DNA of 6,529 bases, taken from CAZNYN01 sp964577295 (lineage in GTDB: Bacteria; Synergistota; Synergistia; Synergistales; Synergistaceae). The stretch covers positions 1 to 6,529 of the forward strand of contig CAZNYN010000070.1 in NCBI GenBank assembly GCA_964577295.1. The letters run 5' to 3'. Position numbers and translations under genes: made by a program. Below the pieces are notes generated by a model, which saw only the letters and a program-made list of their open reading frames with translations, ran no database searches and was not told the origin of the DNA. Of the stretch, positions 1 through 5,956 are shown piece after piece. Within the stretch, counting starts at the first letter, position 1; every line of letters begins with the position of its first letter.

Positions 1-21
1 GTCTCTTTTTTTCCATACATC

Positions 22-30
22 TGATACAAT
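22..30 (+). promoter_or_regulatory. Candidate extended -10 promoter for the sensor gene
   Basis: TGATACAAT fits an extended -10 element: TG, one base, then TACAAT, which is 5 of 6 to TATAAT. No convincing -35 lies at the right distance, as is common for extended -10 promoters. Transcription would start near position 37. A second AT-rich hexamer, TATAAA at 36-41, is an alternative. The assignment rests on motif resemblance only. Confidence 0.35.
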
Positions 31-74
31 ATATTTATAAATATATGAGCACTATCAGGGGGGCTGCATATAGA

Positions 75-1742
75 ATGACACTTCGCAGAAAAACACAGGT
101 AACTCTCGGTATCTTAATGCTTCTTTTGTTGCTTGTACTGGATTGGACTTTTACAAGCTTCCTGCGCCAGTCCGCGGAACAGTCCGACAAGGAACGTATA
201 TTGCAGAACCTTTCCCGCGTATCAGTATCCGTTAACGCCGAAGCTCAGACCTTGGCGGCCATAGCAGGAAACTGGGCCTATTCGGACTCAACATGGAACT
301 ATATGAGAACAATGAACAGTGACTATGTACTTAAAGTTCTTAACAGAGACGTCCTTACAGATATAGGAATCTCATCCCTTATTTTTGTTGACAACGGACG
401 AGAAGTCTCTCTCTTTAAAGATTACAGCCGCCCAGACGAGCCGTCCGCGCCCCAGGACGAATATACGGCGATATTCAGCAACCCAGACAACAATGAGCTT
501 TTTAACAATGAAAACAAGGACGGCACAAGCGGCATAGTTCTTCAGGGAGACGAAGCACTGCTGTTTTCTGTAAAGCCCATTCTGAAGTCCAACAAACAGG
601 GGCCTCAGGCAGGTTATCTTCTTGCGACAAAAAAGCTCAGCCCAACTTTGATAAACAGCATTTCGAGAAATTTGGGCTTTTCCTTTGCCATTGAGCCCAT
701 AACCGAAGCTGAAAGCAAATCGGAATCGCTGCCCGTTACAGTTATACGAAAGATACAGCCCAAAGACACCTCTATTTCGGCAAAGATGCTTGTCCGCGAC
801 CACAGGGGAGCGCCAGCCTTCTGGGTTATGGGAATACTGCCGAAACAGGATATCACAGAGACAGAGAGAAAGATGCAGATACTCTTCCTTATGATTGCCG
901 CAGGAGCCATCTTCCTCTGCTTCGTCTTTGACATCTTCTTTAAGCGCACCTTTACAAACAGAATGAAGCGCCTGCAGAACGAAGTCGAAGCAATAAGAGA
1001 CGAATCACCGAACAACAAACAGAGCATAACGACAGACAACAGACGGGATGAAATAAGCAGTCTGCAGAGAGTTCTTTATGACAGCTACGCGTACAACGAC
1101 TATAAGACGGAAAAAATGCAGAACCTCGACCGCATCAGCATCATGGTATACGAAAGATTCGCTCAGGCGGGAAACAGGCTGTGCTACAAAACTCTTGAGG
1201 ATATCGCTTCTGCCATAACTCCGGGAGACGAAAAGTACCGTGCCAGCATAGTGCGCGCAGCAAAGAAGACATGGCACTTCTGCCGCTCTTTGGGGATGAA
1301 GGAAGAAGAGCTGCTCTACTCATACCTCGGAGCTCTCTTCAGCCGCATAGGACTTCTGGGTATCCCGACCGAGATAAGGGATAAGAACACGCCTCTTAAT
1401 CCGCACGAACTTCGCGAATACCAGAAGTACCCGATAATATCAAAGGACATTATGGAAAACGTCGAACTTCTGCGCCCCGCATACCACATTCCTCTCTCAT
1501 GGAATGAGAACTGGGACGGAACAGGTTTCCCCCATGCAAGCACGGGAAGCTCAATTAATATTGCGGCGCGAATCTTCGCGATAGTGAACGAATGGAACGA
1601 GATGACACGCCCGTGGATGGGACGCAAACTTCCGACAGAACAGGAAGTGGAAGACAAACTCCGCTCAATGGAAGGAACAAGGCTTGACCCCCAGCTCACA
1701 GAAAAGTTTATCAGCATTCTGAAGGAAAAAACCACAGTCTAA
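75..1742 (+). CDS. Membrane sensor: CHASE4-like domain, HAMP-like linker, degenerate HD-GYP domain
   Basis: Probable membrane-bound signalling protein. Residue numbers count from the upstream ATG at 45 (565 aa). I prefer the ATG at 75 (555 aa), because AGGGGGG at 57-63 is a good ribosome site for it and nothing precedes 45. TM1 lies at about 20-37 and TM2 at about 279-299, enclosing an external domain with WAYSDSTWNYM (77-87), which resembles the CHASE4 motif. A HAMP-like stretch (300-350) contains RRDEISSLQ. The C-terminal part (about 370-560) follows the HD-GYP pattern: IGLLGIP (435-441), WDGTGFP (490-496) and a late DP (548-549). The HD pair of HDIGK is Ser433-Arg434, its Lys is Leu437, HHE is Trp-Asn-Glu (486-488), and the Asp of the usual DxxDALT is Asn515. 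Active HD-GYP proteins hydrolyse cyclic di-GMP. This one looks catalytically dead and may bind a ligand or partner instead. The gene appears monocistronic, ending at a strong terminator. The fold is fairly sure; the role is unknown. Confidence 0.85.
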   Translation: MTLRRKTQVTLGILMLLLLLVLDWTFTSFLRQSAEQSDKERILQNLSRVSVSVNAEAQTLAAIAGNWAYSDSTWNYMRTMNSDYVLKVLNRDVLTDIGISSLIFVDNGREVSLFKDYSRPDEPSAPQDEYTAIFSNPDNNELFNNENKDGTSGIVLQGDEALLFSVKPILKSNKQGPQAGYLLATKKLSPTLINSISRNLGFSFAIEPITEAESKSESLPVTVIRKIQPKDTSISAKMLVRDHRGAPAFWVMGILPKQDITETERKMQILFLMIAAGAIFLCFVFDIFFKRTFTNRMKRLQNEVEAIRDESPNNKQSITTDNRRDEISSLQRVLYDSYAYNDYKTEKMQNLDRISIMVYERFAQAGNRLCYKTLEDIASAITPGDEKYRASIVRAAKKTWHFCRSLGMKEEELLYSYLGALFSRIGLLGIPTEIRDKNTPLNPHELREYQKYPIISKDIMENVELLRPAYHIPLSWNENWDGTGFPHASTGSSINIAARIFAIVNEWNEMTRPWMGRKLPTEQEVEDKLRSMEGTRLDPQLTEKFISILKEKTTV

Positions 1743-1753
1743 ATATTAAACAA

Positions 1754-1803
1754 AGGGCAAGGCACGCTTTTTTCTCATAAGCAGTGCCTTGCCCTCATTT
1801 TTT
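1754..1803 (+). terminator. Strong intrinsic terminator after the sensor gene
   Basis: AGGGCAAGGCAC (1754-1765) pairs perfectly with GTGCCTTGCCCT (1784-1795), giving 12 bp. Past a single bulged A (1783), GCTT/AAGC adds four more pairs. Six Ts follow at 1798-1803. It starts 11 bases past the stop codon and separates the sensor gene from the desulfurase-like gene, so the latter needs its own promoter. Confidence 0.93.
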
Positions 1804-1841
1804 ATACTTATCGCCTTAACCTCGGAAGGAGCACCACCAAA

Positions 1842-2999
1842 ATGTCAATATACATGAATAACGCGGCCACAACATGGCCAAAGCCGAAAGAGACTGCGGA
1901 AGCGGTCTTTGACTTTATGACAAACCACGGAGCCAACCTCGCAAGGGGCGCGGCCTCGAACAGGGATATAGAGACTCTCGACAGCGTATACACCTGCCGC
2001 AAAACCTTAGCCGATATGTTCGGCGGCTACGAGAGGCGCAATGCAAAGTTTGTCTCCCTGACATCAAATATTACAGAGTCCCTCAATATCGTCCTAAAAG
2101 GAATACTTCGCCCCGGCATGAAAGTGGTCACATCATCCATGGAGCACAACGCTGTTGTCCGTCCTCTGAGATCTGCGGAGCTCTCCGGTATCAGAATGAA
2201 CGTGATTCAGTGCAGCCTGCGCGGTTTTCTCGATCCGCAGTCTGTCGACAAGGCTCTACAGGATGGGGCGGACTTGGCGGTATTCTCTCATTGCAGCAAC
2301 GTCTGCGGAGCATTGCAGAACTTAGAAGCCATAGCCGAAGTCTGCGCCAAGCACAAGGTACCTCTCGTTGAGGACTGCGCACAGACAGCCGGAATATTGC
2401 CCATAAATGCGGAAGAGCTCGGACTTGCCGCTCTCTGCTTTACGGGACACAAGGCTCTCTTCGGCCCTCAAGGTACGGGCGGCATTATATGGAAGCCGGA
2501 ATTTGCCGAAAGGTGCTCATGCTTTATCGAAGGAGGCACGGGCAGCCTCTCTCATGATGAACACCAGCCTCTTCAGATGCCCGACAAATTTGAAGCGGGA
2601 ACTCCCAACCTGCCAGGAATCGCGGGGCTTCTTGCATCGCTCTCCTGGATAAAAACTACTGGAATGGAAAATATAAGAAAAAAGGAAGACGCTCTAGGCA
2701 AAAGGCTCGAAGAAGGGCTGCTCTCCATAGACGGGCTTAAAATCCACGGCCCTGCCGAGGACGACAGCCGCCTGCCCGTTTTTGCCGTGAACATAACAGG
2801 AAAAGACAACGCCGTTCTTGCAATGCAGCTCTCAGACACATACGGCATAGAGACAAGACCGGGGCTTCACTGTTCGCCTTTCGCCCACAGAACGCTGGGA
2901 ACTTTCCCCGAAGGAGCTCTGCGCCTCTCGCCAGGCTTCTTCAACACGGAGGACGACATAGATCAAACAATCGACGCTTTGAAAACTCTCGCGAAATAA
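1842..2999 (+). CDS. Cysteine desulfurase / selenocysteine lyase-like PLP enzyme (class V aminotransferase family)
   Basis: Cytosolic PLP enzyme of 385 aa, full length for the family. Relatives remove sulfur from cysteine or selenium from selenocysteine, leaving alanine and an enzyme persulfide for Fe-S clusters, thiolated tRNA or selenium metabolism. Visible residues are EHN (101-103, His102 stacking on PLP), SHCSNVCG (149-156), EDCAQ with Asp178 and Gln181, TGHK with the Schiff-base Lys204, Cys344 in GLHCSP as candidate persulfide cysteine, and Arg361 in RLSPG for the substrate carboxylate. The GLHCSPFAHRTLGT and FFNTEDDID wording matches the stand-alone 'cysteine desulfurase family protein' group (TIGR01977-like from memory) rather than housekeeping IscS. 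GGAAGGAG at 1824-1831 sits 10 bases before the ATG. A -10-like TATACT lies at 1803-1808 without a clear -35. No IscU, tRNA-thiolation or selD gene adjoins it, so substrate and acceptor remain open. It converges on the MocR gene 23 bases away. Confidence 0.9.
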   Translation: MSIYMNNAATTWPKPKETAEAVFDFMTNHGANLARGAASNRDIETLDSVYTCRKTLADMFGGYERRNAKFVSLTSNITESLNIVLKGILRPGMKVVTSSMEHNAVVRPLRSAELSGIRMNVIQCSLRGFLDPQSVDKALQDGADLAVFSHCSNVCGALQNLEAIAEVCAKHKVPLVEDCAQTAGILPINAEELGLAALCFTGHKALFGPQGTGGIIWKPEFAERCSCFIEGGTGSLSHDEHQPLQMPDKFEAGTPNLPGIAGLLASLSWIKTTGMENIRKKEDALGKRLEEGLLSIDGLKIHGPAEDDSRLPVFAVNITGKDNAVLAMQLSDTYGIETRPGLHCSPFAHRTLGTFPEGALRLSPGFFNTEDDIDQTIDALKTLAK

Positions 3000-3022
3000 C
3001 AGTCTTCTCCTTCCGTCCGCGA

Positions 3023-4390
3023 CTATTTTTCAATGAGGCCGTTCCATACTCTGTGAAGAGATGTGACGGCCTCTGTTATGTCGCATGATGATATTCCGGA
3101 AAAAGACAAATATACATTCATGAAGCCTCTCTCCTCATAGACTGCTTCCGCTCTGATTCCGACCGAGGAGGCAAGTTTTTCGAGTTCCGATGAGCCGCAG
3201 GAGCATTTAAATTTCAGTCTCACGGACATAGAAGTTTCGTAAAGCTCCGGCACGGAAGTCCCGAACTTCTCTTTAAGATCGGACATAAGTTTTTTGGCTT
3301 TCGCCTGATATATTTTTCTGCTTCTTTTGAGATGGCGCTCAAGATCCCTGTTTTTTATATACTCGGCAAGAGCAAGCTGCTCTACCTTGCTCGAAGTCTG
3401 GTCGTAGGAGGATATCACCTTAGACGCGAAGCCGGCAAGAGACGGGGGAAGCACCATATACGCTATTCTGACAGAGGGAAGCAGAAGGCGCGAGAAGCTC
3501 CCCACATATACAACAAAATCAGGTGCCGTTCCCTGCAGGGACGGAACGGGACGCGAAGCATAGTGCAGCTCTCCGTTGTAGTCGTCCTCTATAATGAGAC
3601 GCCCGCCGCGCGCCCAAGATATGAGCTCGCTCCTTCTGGCAAAAAGTTTTGCCAGAGGCATGTGAGGCAAGTTTGAAGTTATCTCGGCAAATATGTCGCT
3701 TTTACTCTCCGAAAGACTCTTAACAAGAGAAGCTCCGTCTCCCCTTTTCACGATATCCGTCTGCCAGCCGAAATCAGCAAATACCTGCTCCGCCTGACTA
3801 AACCCCGGCTCTTCCAGTGCCGCTCTCCTGCCATGCCCCAATATTCGGCAAAGCAGGGATAAGAGCTGCTGTGTTCCCGACGCGATAACGATTCTATCGG
3901 GAGAAGCCACAACGCCTCTCGCTGTTCTGCAATACGCAACAAGAGCATCTCTCAGCTCCGCTTCGCCCATGGGAGTGCCGCGGGATATTATTTCATCCTG
4001 CCTGTTAAGAGCCATGCGCAGATGTCTCTTCCACACATCGGCATCGGCGCACTTTATGTCAATTTTTTCGGAAGAAAAATCATACCTTAAAGCTTTGCTC
4101 TCTCCGTCTTTAACAGTGCCGCAGCTCTTTAAAACTCCCCCCGAAGCCTCCAAAGTAAAAAAACCGCTCTTAGGACGGCTCTCTAAAATACCGTCTATTT
4201 GAAGTCTTACATAGGCATTCTCTACCGGAGAGCGGCTCACTCCAAGCTCCGACGCAAGCTCTCTGATGGAAGGAATTCTGGTTCCGGGAGGTATCGAGCC
4301 TCCGCAGACAGCGGAAGCCAAAGAATCATATATCTGCCTCCAAAGCGGAAGTTCCGAAGAGGTATCTATATTCAAAAAACCGTCAAGCAT
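3023..4390 (-). CDS. MocR/PdxR-type regulator: GntR winged helix plus aminotransferase-like domain with altered PLP site
   Basis: Probable regulator of the divergent pdxS. Numbering is from the upstream ATG at 4411 (462 aa). I prefer the ATG at 4390 (455 aa): GGAG (complement of 4398-4401) lies 7 bases before it, while 4411 has no ribosome site and lies upstream of the likely transcription start. The winged helix (about 20-85) holds PLWRQI, PSIRELASELGVSR and AYVRLQIDGILESR. A fold-type I aminotransferase domain follows (about 110-455), with ASGTQQ (177-182), EDDYNGELHY (275-284) and VYVGSFSRLLLP (301-312). MocR proteins usually read GTFSK, where Lys binds PLP; here it is Arg308, and the codon (CGC) is unambiguous. 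The late RLGFA-type motif reads YLSFS (434-438), so the carboxylate-binding Arg appears lost too. Asp276 and Tyr278 remain. Relatives sense PLP (PdxR) or PLP plus an amino acid (GabR). This one may bind PLP without a covalent link or sense something else. Position suggests PdxR, but I withhold the symbol. Confidence 0.87.
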   Translation of the reverse strand: MLDGFLNIDTSSELPLWRQIYDSLASAVCGGSIPPGTRIPSIRELASELGVSRSPVENAYVRLQIDGILESRPKSGFFTLEASGGVLKSCGTVKDGESKALRYDFSSEKIDIKCADADVWKRHLRMALNRQDEIISRGTPMGEAELRDALVAYCRTARGVVASPDRIVIASGTQQLLSLLCRILGHGRRAALEEPGFSQAEQVFADFGWQTDIVKRGDGASLVKSLSESKSDIFAEITSNLPHMPLAKLFARRSELISWARGGRLIIEDDYNGELHYASRPVPSLQGTAPDFVVYVGSFSRLLLPSVRIAYMVLPPSLAGFASKVISSYDQTSSKVEQLALAEYIKNRDLERHLKRSRKIYQAKAKKLMSDLKEKFGTSVPELYETSMSVRLKFKCSCGSSELEKLASSVGIRAEAVYEERGFMNVYLSFSGISSCDITEAVTSLHRVWNGLIEK

Positions 4391-4397
4391 AATTACA

Positions 4398-4433
4398 CTC
4401 CAATCTGTCATGTAAAAATATCTAAAATCTGTC
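4398..4433. repeat. Direct repeat CTNNAATCTGTC, candidate regulator operator
   Basis: AATCTGTC occurs at 4402-4409 and again at 4426-4433, exactly 24 bases apart. With a shared CT four bases upstream of each, the pattern is CTNNAATCTGTC at 4398-4409 and 4422-4433. MocR regulators are known to use direct repeats, as GabR does. The first copy overlaps the likely start of the regulator transcript and the second lies inside its promoter spacer, so autoregulation is plausible. Two 8-base matches in AT-rich DNA could also be chance. Confidence 0.35.
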
Positions 4434-4442
4434 CATTGTTAA
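4415..4442 (-). promoter_or_regulatory. Candidate promoter of the MocR gene
   Basis: On the minus strand TTAACA (complement of 4437-4442; 5 of 6 to TTGACA) is followed after 16 bases by TATTTT (complement of 4415-4420; 4 of 6 to TATAAT). Transcription would begin near 4408. That leaves a short leader before the ATG at 4390 and places the ATG at 4411 outside the transcript. The -35 overlaps that of the pdxS promoter. Confidence 0.4.
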
Positions 4443-4464
4443 TATGACAATTTACGGTTATAAA
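4436..4464 (+). promoter_or_regulatory. Candidate pdxS promoter
   Basis: TTGTTA (4436-4441; 4 of 6 to the -35 consensus), a 17-base spacer and TATAAA (4459-4464; 5 of 6) form a reasonable promoter starting near 4471. The -35 lies in an imperfect palindrome, ATTGT(N7)ACAAT at 4435-4451, that could take part in regulator binding. The weak -35 would suit an activated promoter, and MocR/PdxR proteins often activate pdxS; this is inference. Confidence 0.45.
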
Positions 4465-4505
4465 TATAGCACACCCGGGAATTACGAACAACAGGAGGAA
4501 ATATC

Positions 4506-5384
4506 ATGAGCACAAATATAGAGAAAAGAATCAATAAAGACCTTGCAAAGCTGCTTAAAGGCGGAGTAATAATGGACGTAACATCACCCCAGCAGGCGAA
4601 AATAGCCGAAGAGGCCGGCGCCTGCGCAGTTATGGCTCTTGAAAGAATTCCAGCGGACATAAGAGTTGCCGGCGGAGTGTCGAGAATGAGCGACCCCAAG
4701 ATGATAAAAGGCATTATGGAGGCAGTCTCTATCCCTGTCATGGCAAAGTGCAGAATAGGACATTTCACAGAAGCGCGTATTTTGGAAGCTGTGGGAATAG
4801 ACTACATAGACGAGAGCGAAGTATTAAGCCCTGCGGACGACACATATCACATAGACAAGACAGAATTTGAAACACCCTTTGTCTGCGGAGCGCGCGACTT
4901 GGGAGAAGCTTTGAGGCGTGTTGCCGAAGGAGCAATGATGATACGCACAAAGGGCGAGGCAGGTACGGGAGACGTCGTTCAGGCAGTGCGCCACATGAGA
5001 AAGATGAATGCTGACATAGCAAGAGTTCGCACTATGAGAAAGGACGAACTCTTTGAGGAGGCAAAACAGCTGCAGGTTCCTTATGAGCTTCTGCTTTTCG
5101 TACACAGAGAAGGACATCTGCCGGTGGTAAATTTTGCTGCCGGCGGAGTGGCTACTCCTGCAGACGCGGCTCTTATGATGGAGCTGGGAGCGGAAGGAGT
5201 CTTTGTCGGAAGCGGCATATTCAAGTCGGGAGACCCCAAAAAGCGCGCCTCCGCAATAGTAAAGGCTGTCAAGAACTACCGCGACTCAAAGCTGCTCGCG
5301 GAAGTATCCGAGGACTTGGGAGAAGCAATGGTCGGCATCAACGAGGGAGAAATATCGATACTTATGGCGGAACGTGGAAAATAG
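4506..5384 (+). CDS. pdxS: Pyridoxal 5'-phosphate synthase, PdxS subunit
   Basis: Cytosolic synthase of the deoxyxylulose phosphate-independent vitamin B6 pathway. It makes PLP from ribose 5-phosphate, glyceraldehyde 3-phosphate and ammonia; in relatives it assembles as a dodecamer and takes ammonia from the glutaminase PdxT. The protein is 292 aa, full length, a (beta/alpha)8 barrel of the SNZ/PDX1 family. The N-terminal region with KGGVIMDVTSPQQAKIAEEA, ALERIPADIR (44-53), MAKCRIGHF (79-87) and RTKGEAGTGDV (147-157) are signature stretches. Catalytic Asp24, Lys81 and Lys149 are present at the same positions as in the Bacillus enzyme. Phosphate-binding glycines appear in AAGGVATP (211-218) and VGSGIFKS (234-241). 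An excellent AGGAGG site (4493-4498) lies 7 bases before the ATG. The divergent MocR gene probably controls it. A strong terminator follows with no pdxT, so PdxT must be encoded elsewhere or ammonia used directly. Confidence 0.98.
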   Translation: MSTNIEKRINKDLAKLLKGGVIMDVTSPQQAKIAEEAGACAVMALERIPADIRVAGGVSRMSDPKMIKGIMEAVSIPVMAKCRIGHFTEARILEAVGIDYIDESEVLSPADDTYHIDKTEFETPFVCGARDLGEALRRVAEGAMMIRTKGEAGTGDVVQAVRHMRKMNADIARVRTMRKDELFEEAKQLQVPYELLLFVHREGHLPVVNFAAGGVATPADAALMMELGAEGVFVGSGIFKSGDPKKRASAIVKAVKNYRDSKLLAEVSEDLGEAMVGINEGEISILMAERGK

Positions 5385-5432
5385 CAGACGCGATTATTAT
5401 TTCCGCTCTTCACGGCGCGATAAAATAATTAC

Positions 5433-5474
5433 AAAAATCAAAGCGAAAAGAAATTTCTTCCGCTTTGATTTTTT
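5433..5474 (+). terminator. Strong intrinsic terminator after pdxS
   Basis: AAAAATCAAAGCG (5433-5445) pairs with CGCTTTGATTTTT (5461-5473) for 13 bp. Within the loop, AAGAAATTTCTT (5448-5459) is itself a perfect palindrome and extends the hairpin. A T run (5469-5474) forms the tail, and the A run on the left arm would give a T tail on the other strand, so it may act in both directions. It ends the pdxS transcript without pdxT. Confidence 0.9.
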
Positions 5475-5480
5475 CTATAT

Positions 5481-5509
5481 TTGACAATATTGCATTATGA
5501 GGCCAAAAT
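5481..5509 (+). promoter_or_regulatory. Candidate promoter of the cdd-transporter unit
   Basis: A perfect -35 TTGACA (5481-5486) is followed after 17 bases by CAAAAT (5504-5509; 4 of 6 to TATAAT). It lies directly after the pdxS terminator and would start transcription near 5516, about 26 bases before cdd. The -35 is convincing and the -10 is weak. Confidence 0.5.
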
Positions 5510-5527
5510 TAATCGAGGACAAAAGAA

Positions 5528-5545
5528 ATGGGGACTGAGATATGA
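5528..5545 (+). other. Possible 5-codon leader ORF overlapping the cdd start
   Basis: ATG GGG ACT GAG ATA TGA encodes MGTEI. GAGGA (5515-5519) lies 8 bases before its ATG, and its stop codon overlaps the cdd start in an ATGA (5542-5545). If translated, it could couple ribosome delivery to cdd. It may be accidental: GGGGA (5530-5534) can also serve as the cdd ribosome site, 7 bases from its ATG, and a promoter starting near 5516 would trim GAGGA from the message. Confidence 0.25.
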
Positions 5546-5946
5546 AAGACGAAATTCTAAAAAAGTTAATGGCAGCGGCAAAAGATGCCAGAAAACGTGC
5601 CTACGCCCCATATTCCTCATTTAAAGTCGGAGCCGCTCTGCTCTTTGAGGACGGAGAGATAGTATCCGGCTGCAACGTAGAAAACAGCAGCTACGGTCTT
5701 ACTGTCTGCGCCGAAAGAAACGCCATGGCCGCAGCAGTATCCTCCGGCAAAGGAACTCCCATTGCCGCGGCTGTTGCCGGAGAACCTGGGGCAAAATGCA
5801 CTCCGTGCGGAGCATGCCGTCAGTTCTTGGCAGAATTTAACCCTAATATGGATATAATCATGGAAGACGGAGATAATTTAATTGTAAGAAATCTGAGCAC
5901 CCTTCTCCCTGAACACTTTTCTCCAAAAAATCTAAACATAAAGTAA
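5542..5946 (+). CDS. cdd: Cytidine deaminase, short homotetrameric zinc type
   Basis: Converts cytidine and deoxycytidine to uridine and deoxyuridine with release of ammonia, in cytosolic pyrimidine salvage. The 134 aa length is typical of the single-domain tetrameric enzyme of Bacillus type, not the longer E. coli dimer. Visible are YAPYSSFKVGAALL (21-34), the nucleoside-binding GCNVENSSYGL (43-53), TVCAERNAM (54-62) with zinc ligand Cys56 and proton-shuttle Glu58, and CTPCGACRQFLAEF (86-99) with zinc ligands Cys86 and Cys89. Nothing essential is missing. It probably has its own promoter after the pdxS terminator. The transporter gene starts 10 bases after its stop, so the two are probably cotranscribed. 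No pyrimidine-nucleoside phosphorylase, deoC or era neighbour, common partners of cdd, is in the window. Confidence 0.97.
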   Translation: MKDEILKKLMAAAKDARKRAYAPYSSFKVGAALLFEDGEIVSGCNVENSSYGLTVCAERNAMAAAVSSGKGTPIAAAVAGEPGAKCTPCGACRQFLAEFNPNMDIIMEDGDNLIVRNLSTLLPEHFSPKNLNIK

Positions 5947-5956
5947 GGATAAAATC

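Noticed and set aside
372..1735. Several minus-strand open frames of 60-143 codons inside the sensor gene
   Set aside because: They lie wholly opposite a gene with recognisable domains, lack ribosome sites of note and match no family; shadow frames.
2989..3022. TCGCG/CGCGA inverted repeat between the convergent desulfurase-like and MocR genes, possible bidirectional terminator
   Set aside because: Only 5 bp of stem with a 24-base loop and short T runs; too weak to call.
3332..4447. Plus-strand open frames opposite the MocR gene
   Set aside because: Compositional shadows; the minus-strand product has clear GntR and aminotransferase motifs along its whole length.
4391..4505. Riboswitch or structured leader upstream of pdxS
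   Set aside because: The predicted leader is only about 35 bases and shows no conserved aptamer-like structure or terminator hairpin.
5387..5429. ATTATTT/AAATAAT inverted repeat and CGCGAT direct repeat just after pdxS
   Set aside because: AT-rich 7-bp arms with a poor inner match; the much stronger hairpin at 5433-5474 explains termination.
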